Assembly: GCA_019421975.1 (NCBI GenBank) | Contig: JAHZEE010000022.1 | Coordinates: 6,565-14,025 of the forward strand | Reading direction: 5' to 3' | DNA length: 7,461 nucleotides | DNA from: Clostridiales bacterium | GTDB lineage: Bacteria > Bacillota > Clostridia > Oscillospirales > Oscillospiraceae | Shown here: piece after piece, positions 1 to 5,131 of the stretch | Position numbering within the stretch: the first letter of the stretch is position 1 | Layout of the letters: each line of letters opens with the position of its first letter | Position numbers and translations under genes: made by a program | The notes under the pieces: model-generated | The model's input: only the letters and a program-made list of their open reading frames with translations | What the model was told of the DNA's origin: nothing | Database searches by the model: none

Positions 1-152
1 CCGGCTGCGATGGCAAAGCCGCCGCCGTCGGGAATATTGCGGAAGAACACATCGAAATAGGTCATGCGGTCCTTCAGGCCGCGCTTGAAATAACCGTGGC
101 TCATGGTCATTTCATAGAAGTCAAAGAGCATCGAGAGATTGCCGTTATTCAT
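1..152 (-). CDS. pncB: Nicotinate phosphoribosyltransferase, N-terminal 50 residues (partial)
   Basis: This is the 5' end of a gene that leaves the window on the left. The enzyme converts nicotinate, PRPP and ATP to nicotinate mononucleotide in the cytoplasmic Preiss-Handler NAD salvage pathway. The 50 visible residues carry the typical family N-terminus: LSMLFDFYEMTM at 6-17, GYF at 20-22, then YFDVFFRNIPDGGGFAI at 32-48, which resembles the conserved start of bacterial NAPRTases. The ATG at 152-150 was chosen because a GGGGTG Shine-Dalgarno-like stretch (158-163) lies just upstream and the protein begins where the family begins. A second ATG at 157-155 is out of frame and reaches a stop after two codons. 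The gene is divergent from the thioesterase gene and has its own promoter. The catalytic region is outside the window, so activity cannot be judged. Confidence 0.9.
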   Translation of the reverse strand, partial: MNNGNLSMLFDFYEMTMSHGYFKRGLKDRMTYFDVFFRNIPDGGGFAIAA

Positions 153-186
153 ACCATCACCCCAACAGGTTTTGAGCGTTGTTCCA

Positions 187-215
187 ATTATAGAACCTAA
201 AATCTCAACAAGCAA
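187..215 (-). promoter_or_regulatory. Sigma-A-type promoter for pncB
   Basis: On the minus strand, TATAAT (192-187) is a perfect -10 box. It is preceded by a 17-bp spacer and a weak -35 box, TTGCTT (215-210). Transcription would start near base 180, giving a short leader of about 28 nt before the pncB ATG. The -35 box lies 8 bp from the -35 box of the opposing promoter, so the two polymerase sites are back to back. Confidence 0.65.
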
Positions 216-223
216 CCATTTTT

Positions 224-252
224 TTGACATTTTTCGGAAGAAAAACTATAAT
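224..252 (+). promoter_or_regulatory. Consensus sigma-A promoter for the thioesterase gene
   Basis: TTGACA (224-229), a 17-bp spacer and TATAAT (247-252) form a perfect vegetative promoter. Transcription should begin near 259, about 40 nt before the ATG at 301. The spacer and upstream region are A/T-rich, in contrast to the GC-rich coding sequence around them. No operator palindrome is evident, so strong constitutive expression is the simplest reading. Confidence 0.88.
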
Positions 253-300
253 AAACTTTGATGAACAGGGGGAAACTCTGAACAGAAAGGAGTGCGTTTT

Positions 301-687
301 ATGGAAATTCAAGTTGGCGCGCGCGCAGAGGCGACGGCGCTGGTATCCCGGGAGATGTCAGCCAAGGAGGTGGGCTCCGGCTCGCTTTTGGTGCTGGGTA
401 CGCCCTGGATGGTGGCTGTGATGGAGCGGGCCGCCTGCAACTGTCTGGGGCCGTTTTTGGAGGAGGGCAAGTCCACAGTGGGCGCCATGCTCCAGATCAC
501 CCATGACAAGCCCACCCCGGTGGGCATGGAGATCCGCGCCGAGGCGGAGGTGACGGCGGTAGAGGGCAGAAAGATCACCCTCTCGCTCAAGGCCTTCGAC
601 GAAAAGGGACAGATCGGCGCCGGCACCCATGTCCGGGTGCTGATCGACGACGAGCGGTTTTTGCAGAAGGCATACGACAAGCTGTAA
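301..687 (+). CDS. Hotdog-fold acyl-CoA thioesterase, fluoroacetyl-CoA thioesterase (FlK)-like family
   Basis: A 128-residue cytoplasmic single-domain protein expected to hydrolyse a small acyl-CoA thioester; the physiological substrate is unknown. From memory of FlK of Streptomyces cattleya, the alignment needs no gap across the active site. Thr34 (in TPWM), Glu42 (MERAAC) and His68 (ITHD) fall at the same mutual spacing as FlK Thr42, Glu50 and His76. Gly61 and Arg112 (GTHVR) match its Gly69 and Arg120. The lid phenylalanines that give FlK its fluoroacetyl selectivity appear to be replaced (Gly25 and Ser28), so fluoroacetyl-CoA is an unlikely substrate. The ATG at 301 has AAAGGAG (286-292) at 8-nt spacing; an in-frame GTG at 292 overlaps that site and is rejected. 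The gene is monocistronic between a consensus promoter and a terminator hairpin. The family call is firm, the substrate is not. Confidence 0.88.
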   Translation: MEIQVGARAEATALVSREMSAKEVGSGSLLVLGTPWMVAVMERAACNCLGPFLEEGKSTVGAMLQITHDKPTPVGMEIRAEAEVTAVEGRKITLSLKAFDEKGQIGAGTHVRVLIDDERFLQKAYDKL

Positions 688-695
688 AGCCAAAG

Positions 696-733
696 ACAGC
701 CCCGACGGTAGGTTGTACCGTCGGGGCTGTTTT
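696..733. terminator. Bidirectional intrinsic terminator between thioesterase gene and porB
   Basis: A 15-bp perfect inverted repeat (696-710 with 716-730) encloses the 5-nt loop GGTTG. On the plus strand it is followed by TTTT (730-733), 8 nt after the thioesterase stop. On the minus strand it starts 7 nt after the porB stop and is followed by a poorer T-run (CTTT). It most probably ends both convergent transcripts. Confidence 0.85.
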
Positions 734-736
734 GAT

Positions 737-1669
737 TCAGGCATTGCAGCGGTTCAGAAGCGTCTCCCACTTTTCATCCACATATTTCTGCGCCTCGGCA
801 ATCAGATGCTCATTGCCGGGCTTGAAACAGTGCTTGAAGCGGCCCTGCAGCCGCATGAACTCCTCCACCGGAAGCTTGTTCTTCGGCTTATAGTTCAGGC
901 GCCACTGGCCGTGCTCCACCTCATACAGCGGCCAGACGCAGGTCTCCACCGCCATCTTGCAGACGATGGCCAGATCCTCCGCCGGATACTGCCAGCCGCG
1001 GGGGCAGGGGGCCAGAATGTTCACAAAGCAGGCGCCGGGGGTGTAGATGGCCTTGCGGGCCTTCTCGTGGAAGTCTTTGAAATTGCCGATGAAGGTCGTC
1101 TGGGCCGCATAGGGGATCTCATGGGCCGCCAAAATGGCTGTGAGGTCCTTTTTGTTCTGGGTTTTGCCATCGGATTCAGCGCCGATGGGGGTGGTGGTGG
1201 CGTTGGCATAGCGGGGGGTGGCGGACGAGCGCTGGATACCGGTGTTCATATAGGCCTCGTTGTCATAGCAGAAGTAGACCATGTCGTGGTTGCGCTCCAT
1301 GGCGCCCGACAGGGACTGAAAGCCGATGTCGTAGGTGCCGCCGTCGCCGCCGATGGTGATAAATTTAAAGTTGTCCTGCACCTTTCCCTTTTTCCGCAGC
1401 GCCCGGTAGGCGGCCTCTGCGCCGCTGGCAGTGGCGGCCGCGTTCTCGAAGGCGGAGTGGATGTAGCTGTCCTCCCAGGCGGTGTAGGGATAGAGGAAGG
1501 AGGAGACCTCCAGGCAGCCGGTGGCATTGGAGATGACCGCTTTGTCCTCCGGGTCCATGGCCCGCAGAATGCCGCGGCAGGCAATGCCAGCGCCGCAGCC
1601 GGCGCACAGCCGGTGGCCGCCCACAAAGCGCTCCGGCTTGGCAAGCTCCTGCTTCAGATTGTATGCCAT
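737..1669 (-). CDS. porB: 2-oxoacid:ferredoxin oxidoreductase (pyruvate synthase type), beta subunit
   Basis: A 310-residue beta subunit of a four-subunit oxidoreductase that interconverts a 2-oxoacid plus CoA with acyl-CoA plus CO2 using ferredoxin. It binds the thiamine diphosphate cofactor and a proximal [4Fe-4S] cluster. Visible cluster ligands are Cys22 and Cys25 (CAGC), Cys52 (NATGC) and Cys222 (APCPRGW). The Mg-TPP motif is GDG at 108-110 followed by DN at 136-137. The sequence YDNEAYMNTGIQRSS (135-149) is typical of PorB-class proteins. The ATG at 1669 begins the family's normal N-terminus and has GGAGGT (1683-1678) at 8-nt spacing. An upstream in-frame extension would run backwards over porA and is not credible. 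It starts 1 bp after the porA stop, so translation is probably coupled. Exact substrate (pyruvate, 2-oxobutyrate or branched-chain oxoacid) is not decided by these motifs. Confidence 0.95.
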   Translation of the reverse strand: MAYNLKQELAKPERFVGGHRLCAGCGAGIACRGILRAMDPEDKAVISNATGCLEVSSFLYPYTAWEDSYIHSAFENAAATASGAEAAYRALRKKGKVQDNFKFITIGGDGGTYDIGFQSLSGAMERNHDMVYFCYDNEAYMNTGIQRSSATPRYANATTTPIGAESDGKTQNKKDLTAILAAHEIPYAAQTTFIGNFKDFHEKARKAIYTPGACFVNILAPCPRGWQYPAEDLAIVCKMAVETCVWPLYEVEHGQWRLNYKPKNKLPVEEFMRLQGRFKHCFKPGNEHLIAEAQKYVDEKWETLLNRCNA

Positions 1670-1670
1670 A

Positions 1671-2864
1671 TCACTGCACCTCCCGTTCGCGCTGGCCCAT
1701 GTGGGTATAGATGGGGCCAGTTTCCCCTGTGGCTGCGATGGCCTGCAGCCGGCTGTAGACGCGCAGGACATCTGCCACCGCGCAGTCCCGGCCGCCAAGG
1801 CCATAGACGATATTGATAAGCTTGGGCCGGCTGGGCAGATCGTAGCAGGCTGAGCGGGTCTCGGCAAAGACCGGCCCGCCGCAGCCGGAGAAGCCCTCGG
1901 ACTTGTCCATGACCGCCACGGCCCTGACCTGGCTGAGCGCCTGCGCCAGCTCCTCTGCCGGGAAGGGACGGAACACGCGCAGCTTTACAAGGCCGGCCCG
2001 GACGCCCTGCTCCCGCAGCTGATCCACCGCCACCTTGGCCGTGCCGGCGGTGGAGCCGATGAGAACGACGGCGATCTCCGCGTCCTCCATCCGGTAGGCC
2101 TCAAAAAAGCCGTATTTTCGGCCGAAGGTCTTTTCAAAGTCAGCCGCCACATCCAGAATCACCTGCCTGGCGTTCTGCATGGCGTGGGCCTGCTGGACCT
2201 TGTGCTCCATGTAATAGGGGCAGGTGTCATAGGGCCCGACCGCCAGCGGATTTTCGTGCTTGAGCAGATAGTGCTCCGGACGGTACTCGCCCACAAAGGC
2301 CCTCACGGCCGCGTCGTCCTCGAGCAGGATATTTTCCACCGCATGGGAGGTGATAAAGCCGTCCTGGCAGATCATGATGGGCAGCCGCACCGACGGGTGC
2401 TCGGCAATCCGCATGGCCTGCAGATAGTTGTCATAGGCCTCCTGGTTGTTCTCGGCGTAAATCTGGATCCAGCCGGCGTCCCGTGCGCCCATGGAGTCGG
2501 AGTGGTCGTTGTTGATGTTGATGGGGCCGGAGAGCGCGCGGTTGACGCAGGCCAGGGTGATGGGGAGCCGGGAGGAGGCCGCCACATAGAGCATCTCATA
2601 CATGAAGGCCAGGCCGCACGAGGAGGTGGCCGTGATGGCGCGGGCGCCGGCAGCCTCAGCGCCCACACAGGCGGACATGGACGAGTGCTCGGACTCCACC
2701 GGCACAAAGACGGTGTCCACCTGCCCGTCGGCCACATACTGGGCAAAGTACTGGGGAATCTCCGTGGAAGGGGTGATGGGGAAGGCGGCAAAGACATCGG
2801 GGCTGATCTGGCGCATGGCGGTGGCGATGGCCTCATTGCCGGACAGACGGTCGCGCTTGCTCAT
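1671..2864 (-). CDS. porA: 2-oxoacid:ferredoxin oxidoreductase (pyruvate synthase type), alpha subunit
   Basis: A 397-residue alpha subunit, normal length for PorA of the four-subunit type. The N-terminal pyrimidine-binding domain (about 1-240) carries FPITPSTE at 28-35; Thr31 is the likely substrate-contacting threonine. VESEHS at 56-61 includes Glu59, the probable glutamate that activates thiamine. NRALSGP at 108-114 includes Arg109, a likely carboxylate-binding arginine; these three roles are inferred from known pyruvate:ferredoxin oxidoreductases. The transketolase C-terminal-like domain follows, with VLIGSTAGTAKVAV and LRVFRPFPAEEL. Start: the ATG at 2864 directly abuts the porD stop (TAAATG) and has AAGGAG in the end of porD. 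It partners PorB to form the active site. Nothing in the sequence suggests damage. Confidence 0.95.
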   Translation of the reverse strand: MSKRDRLSGNEAIATAMRQISPDVFAAFPITPSTEIPQYFAQYVADGQVDTVFVPVESEHSSMSACVGAEAAGARAITATSSCGLAFMYEMLYVAASSRLPITLACVNRALSGPININNDHSDSMGARDAGWIQIYAENNQEAYDNYLQAMRIAEHPSVRLPIMICQDGFITSHAVENILLEDDAAVRAFVGEYRPEHYLLKHENPLAVGPYDTCPYYMEHKVQQAHAMQNARQVILDVAADFEKTFGRKYGFFEAYRMEDAEIAVVLIGSTAGTAKVAVDQLREQGVRAGLVKLRVFRPFPAEELAQALSQVRAVAVMDKSEGFSGCGGPVFAETRSACYDLPSRPKLINIVYGLGGRDCAVADVLRVYSRLQAIAATGETGPIYTHMGQREREVQ

Positions 2865-3167
2865 TTACTCCAGCTCCTTTCCGAAGGAAATCGCCTCAAA
2901 GGGGCAGACCTTGTAGCAGATGCCGCACCCCTTGCAGTGGTCAAAATCGAACTCAGTCCGGCGGCCCTCAAGCACGGGGATGGAGGAATCCGGACAGTAG
3001 GGAACGCAAAGCAGGCACTGCTTGCACTGCTCCGGCTTCCAGGTGGGAATGTCGGAGCGCCATTCGCCGGTGATGGTGAGTCTGGCGGTGCCGCCCTCAT
3101 AGATTTCGCCGCCCGGCGTCAAATCCTGCCAGGGGCTCTGCTCATGAATTTCAAATGCGTGGATCAT
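2865..3167 (-). CDS. porD: 2-oxoacid:ferredoxin oxidoreductase, delta subunit (2[4Fe-4S] ferredoxin)
   Basis: A 100-residue electron-transfer subunit that carries electrons between the PorB cluster and external ferredoxin. It has two classical CxxCxxCxxxC(P) motifs: Cys48, 51, 54 and 58, then Cys78, 81, 84 and 88, both ending in CP. The 45 residues before the clusters (including GEWRSDIPTW) resemble the N-terminal arm seen in PorD/VorD proteins. The ATG at 3167 overlaps the porC stop by 4 bp (ATGA), and AAGGAGGT (3185-3178) sits upstream inside porC, so coupled translation is likely. The four genes occur in the order gamma-delta-alpha-beta, as in several anaerobic bacteria and archaea. Confidence 0.95.
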   Translation of the reverse strand: MIHAFEIHEQSPWQDLTPGGEIYEGGTARLTITGEWRSDIPTWKPEQCKQCLLCVPYCPDSSIPVLEGRRTEFDFDHCKGCGICYKVCPFEAISFGKELE

Positions 3168-3742
3168 CCCTCTCGGACCTCCTTCATGGACTGAATCAGG
3201 GCGTTCATGTTGCCCTCAATGACCTGGGGCTTGGTGGCAAACTTGTGCTGATAGGACGCGCGCATGTCGGCGATGAACTGCTCCGGCGGCACCACATGGC
3301 TCACATGGACAATGGCGGCCAGCATGGGGGTGTTGGGGAAGTAGCGGCCCAGACACGCCTCGGAGACCTTGCGCGCGTCGATGGTGTAGACCCGGCCCTC
3401 ATAGCCGCGCAGCATGGGGCGCAGCGCATGGGGCGCGCGGGCGGAGTTGATAACAATAGCGCCCTCCGGGCTCAGGCCGTGCGTCACATCCACCGACTGC
3501 AGCAGCGTCTCATCGACCACCACCACGAAGTCCGGCTGATAGATGTTGGAATGGACGGAGCAGGGGGTGTCGCTGATGCGGTTGTAGGCCGTGATCGGCG
3601 CGCCCATGCGCTCCGGGCCGTATTCCGGGAAGCCCTGGACATACTTGCCAGAGGCAAACGCGGCGTCGGCCAACAGCAGGCACGCGGTCTTGGCGCCCTG
3701 GCCGCCGCGGCCGTGCCAACGGATTTCTGTCATTTGATTCAT
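3164..3742 (-). CDS. porC: 2-oxoacid:ferredoxin oxidoreductase, gamma subunit
   Basis: A 192-residue gamma subunit (also called porG), first gene of the operon. It has the family's glycine-rich start, WHGRGGQGAKTA at 9-20, and QGFPEYGPERMGAP at 36-49, a hallmark of this subunit, which binds CoA and packs against the alpha/beta core. Start choice: an ATG at 3751 lies directly against the strong Shine-Dalgarno AAGGAGGAG (3760-3752) and leaves no spacing. The ATG at 3742 has 9-11 nt and is preferred; a third ATG at 3733 is possible. The gene follows a T-box leader with its own terminator, so expression of all four por genes should depend on antitermination. It overlaps porD by 4 bp. Confidence 0.93.
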   Translation of the reverse strand: MNQMTEIRWHGRGGQGAKTACLLLADAAFASGKYVQGFPEYGPERMGAPITAYNRISDTPCSVHSNIYQPDFVVVVDETLLQSVDVTHGLSPEGAIVINSARAPHALRPMLRGYEGRVYTIDARKVSEACLGRYFPNTPMLAAIVHVSHVVPPEQFIADMRASYQHKFATKPQVIEGNMNALIQSMKEVREG

Positions 3743-3777
3743 AACTGCCATCTCCTCCTTCGGTCGTGCGGGGAAAT

Positions 3778-3807
3778 AAAAAACCCGCCCCTTTGTAAAA
3801 GGGCGAG
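3778..3807 (-). terminator. T-box-controlled intrinsic terminator (attenuator) before porC
   Basis: A 10-bp stem (3807-3798 with 3793-3784, two or three G-U pairs) with loop TACA is followed by six T (3783-3778) and ATTT on the minus strand. It lies just downstream of the T-box element and about 36 nt before the porC ATG, where a T-box attenuator is expected. Confidence 0.9.
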
Positions 3808-4032
3808 TGCAAAATGCAATCGTTGTACCACCTGTTACTGCATACTGACATATGCGCTCCGGATAACGGGGGAAACCGTCATAGCCTACTGCCTGTGCAA
3901 GCGAGGGTTTGGCCTGAAGCTCAGGAGTGATCTTCGGTTCTGCCGTACTGCTGCCGGGCTTACACCGTCCCCGGCTCGCTGTGAGGTTCTGACAGAGCGT
4001 ACTTTCTCCCTCATCGCTGTTTGTCTTATTTG
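3778..4032 (-). promoter_or_regulatory. T-box riboswitch leader, isoleucine-specific (AUC specifier), upstream of porCDAB
   Basis: The transcript reads from 4032 down to 3778. Stem I is recognisable: AGTA (4003-4000) of the S-turn; upper helix UCUGUC pairing with GGCAGA; distal helix GCCGGG (3975-3970) with CCCGGC (3958-3953), enclosing the conserved GGACGGTGTAAG; then CGAAG-ATC-ACTCC. Aligned without gaps to a remembered glycine T-box (CGAAA-GGC-AUUCU), the specifier is ATC at 3931-3929, isoleucine. A hairpin ATGACGG/CCGTTAT follows as a stem III candidate. The T-box element AACAGGTGGTACAACG (3836-3821) contains UGGU (3830-3827), which would pair with 5'-ACCA-3', the end of a tRNA with discriminator A, as in tRNA-Ile. 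Flanking ATGCAGT and ATTGCAT can form the antiterminator helix. Uncharged tRNA-Ile should allow readthrough into porC. Asp (GAU) or Ser (UCA) registers fit the U of the bulge less well. Confidence 0.9.
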
Positions 4033-4038
4033 TAGTAT

Positions 4039-4067
4039 AGTATAGGCGCGAAACAGACGGTTGTCAA
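4039..4067 (-). promoter_or_regulatory. Sigma-A promoter for the T-box-porCDAB operon
   Basis: Minus-strand TTGACA (4067-4062), a 17-bp spacer and TATACT (4044-4039) form a near-perfect vegetative promoter. The start point would be near 4032, immediately before the T-box leader. A strong promoter followed by a leader terminator fits control by attenuation rather than at initiation. Confidence 0.88.
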
Positions 4068-4141
4068 CAGCAGAATTCTCACAAAAAGCCTGGAAATTTT
4101 TTGCGAAATTTAATTCAAGCGTACAAAACAGAGGGGAACTG

Positions 4142-4150
4142 TGCTATAAT
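4142..4150 (+). promoter_or_regulatory. Extended -10 promoter for the CbiE/CbiT-like gene
   Basis: TGCTATAAT (4142-4150) is an extended -10 element with a perfect TATAAT. No good -35 box is seen at the usual distance (TACAAA at 4122-4127 is weak), as is common with extended -10 promoters. The predicted start near 4157 gives a leader of about 28 nt. The interval between this and the opposing por promoter (about 4070-4120) is A/T-rich with AAATTT blocks that could act as UP elements; no clear operator was found. Confidence 0.65.
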
Positions 4151-4184
4151 GCGGTTACAAACGCTGCCCGAGGGAGGATTGCAT

Positions 4185-5093
4185 ATGGAAGCGAATTTAT
4201 TTGACAATGAGCAGGTACTGGCCTGGCTTCGGTACTTTTCAGAAAATGCGAATCTGGATTTGGCGCGGGTTAAAATCCTGGATATCACCCGAAAAAACAA
4301 GAATCTGCTGCCGACGGTGCTGTCCAACCGGTCGGTCTTGGTCTTTACGGACGCCGGTCACCCGCAGATTTTCTACGATCTCTGGGACGCCGGACTTGGC
4401 AGCTGTGAGATCTGGTACAACGAGGGCTCGGAGCCCTGCGGCCCCATCAAGCACGACAAGCTCAGGGATATGATCAACCGGGGCATCAACGCCTCGGCCG
4501 CCATGCTGGTGATAAATCCGGAGGCCCGCTCCACTTACCACATCGGCATTGACAACCAGAACTTCTCGTCTGGCTCCATCCACTATGTGGGCAGCGAGAT
4601 CCGGGCGGTTATCATGAACAAGCTCCATGTGGAGCTGCAGGACTCCATTCTCACGGGCAGCGCCGCCAGCATCGCAGTGGAGGCGGCCATGATCGCCAAC
4701 GAGGGCAGCGTCATTGCGGTGGAATACGAGCAGCGCGACCGGGACACCATGGAGGAAAATATCACGAAGTTCGGCCTTCAGAATGTGACGGTGCTGCCGC
4801 AGATCACGGAGCAGACCATGCAGGGCCTGCCGGTGCCGCGGCTGGCATTTCTGGTGGCCTCGGCGCATGTGGAAGATGAGATCCGCTGCCTTCTGAAGAT
4901 CAACCCCCAGATGCAGTTCGTGTTTTATACCCTGAGCTTTGAGTGGCTCTCCAAGCTGCCGCAGATTTTGAAGGCGTGTGGCCGGGAGCAGCTGGAGGTA
5001 CTGCAGGTCCAGATCTCCAAGCTCAACGCCAAAAACACATTTGACATTCAGCCGGCCCCGTGGATCCTCTCCACAGAACCGCAGGAGGCGTGA
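4185..5093 (+). CDS. Degenerate CbiE/CbiT (CobL)-like protein, stand-alone
   Basis: A 302-residue soluble protein. Residues 50-125 resemble the second half of CbiE: SVLVFTDAGHPQIFYDLWDAGLG, then an Asn-rich stretch like the CbiE 'SDLNVV' segment. Residues 136-300 resemble CbiT, the precorrin C15-methyltransferase/decarboxylase: GSEIRAVIMNKL, the E166-A-A helix, VIAVEYEQ, ENITKFGLQNVTVL and a PAPWILS end. Two key parts are missing. The first ~100 residues of CbiE, including its GxGPG motif, are absent, since full CbiET is about 400 residues. The SAM-binding loop, normally GAGTG, reads TGSAA at 157-161. It may therefore not be a cobalamin methyltransferase; binding of another ligand or a regulatory role is open. 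The ATG at 4185 has GGGAGGA (4172-4178) at 6-nt spacing; an earlier in-frame ATG lies upstream of the promoter -10 box. No other cob/cbi genes are nearby. Confidence 0.75.
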   Translation: MEANLFDNEQVLAWLRYFSENANLDLARVKILDITRKNKNLLPTVLSNRSVLVFTDAGHPQIFYDLWDAGLGSCEIWYNEGSEPCGPIKHDKLRDMINRGINASAAMLVINPEARSTYHIGIDNQNFSSGSIHYVGSEIRAVIMNKLHVELQDSILTGSAASIAVEAAMIANEGSVIAVEYEQRDRDTMEENITKFGLQNVTVLPQITEQTMQGLPVPRLAFLVASAHVEDEIRCLLKINPQMQFVFYTLSFEWLSKLPQILKACGREQLEVLQVQISKLNAKNTFDIQPAPWILSTEPQEA

Positions 5094-5095
5094 CA

Positions 5096-5128
5096 AAACG
5101 CCGCCAGGCCATTGGCCTGGCGGCGTTT
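5096..5128. terminator. Bidirectional intrinsic terminator between the CbiT-like gene and recR
   Basis: A 15-bp perfect inverted repeat (5096-5110 with 5114-5128) has a 3-nt loop, ATT. It starts 3 nt after the plus-strand stop and lies 4 nt after the recR stop on the minus strand. The ends of the stem give TTT on the plus strand and TTTT on the minus strand, so it can serve both convergent transcripts. Confidence 0.85.
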
Positions 5129-5131
5129 GAT

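Noticed and set aside
731..740. Ten-base repeat TTTGATTCAG after both convergent terminators (731-740 and 5126-5135)
   Set aside because: In both places it is a stem end plus the complement of a TGA stop and neighbouring codons. Two copies of 10 bases near similar features are compatible with chance.
713..1816. Long plus-strand open frame opposite porB/porA
   Set aside because: It is the shadow of porB in a GC-rich strand: Ala/Gly/Leu/Val/His-rich composition, no recognisable domain and a start inside the terminator hairpin. The minus-strand PorB matches a known family over its whole length.
1670..1867. N-terminal extension of porB up to base 1867
   Set aside because: The in-frame extension overlaps porA by almost 200 bp and has no homology; the ATG at 1669 has a good ribosome site and the family N-terminus.
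2184..3194. Long plus-strand open frame opposite porA/porD
   Set aside because: Gly/Val/His-rich antisense reading with no motif or ribosome site; porA and porD explain the region fully.
3929..3932. Alternative T-box specifier registers (GAU Asp or UCA Ser)
   Set aside because: Gapless alignment with the specifier loop of a known T-box places ATC in the codon position, and UGGU in the bulge calls for discriminator A, whereas tRNA-Asp and tRNA-Ser usually have G.
3155..4045. Plus-strand open frame across porC and the T-box region
   Set aside because: It spans a regulatory RNA and an antisense gene, with low-complexity composition and no ribosome site.
4101..4184. 28-residue upstream extension of the CbiT-like protein
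   Set aside because: Its start codon precedes the TATAAT box at 4145-4150, so it would not be on the transcript; the ATG at 4185 has a strong ribosome site.
4239..5096. Minus-strand open frame opposite the CbiT-like gene
   Set aside because: His/Arg/Leu-rich antisense composition, overlaps a terminator and lacks any family resemblance; the plus-strand frame has promoter, ribosome site and homology.
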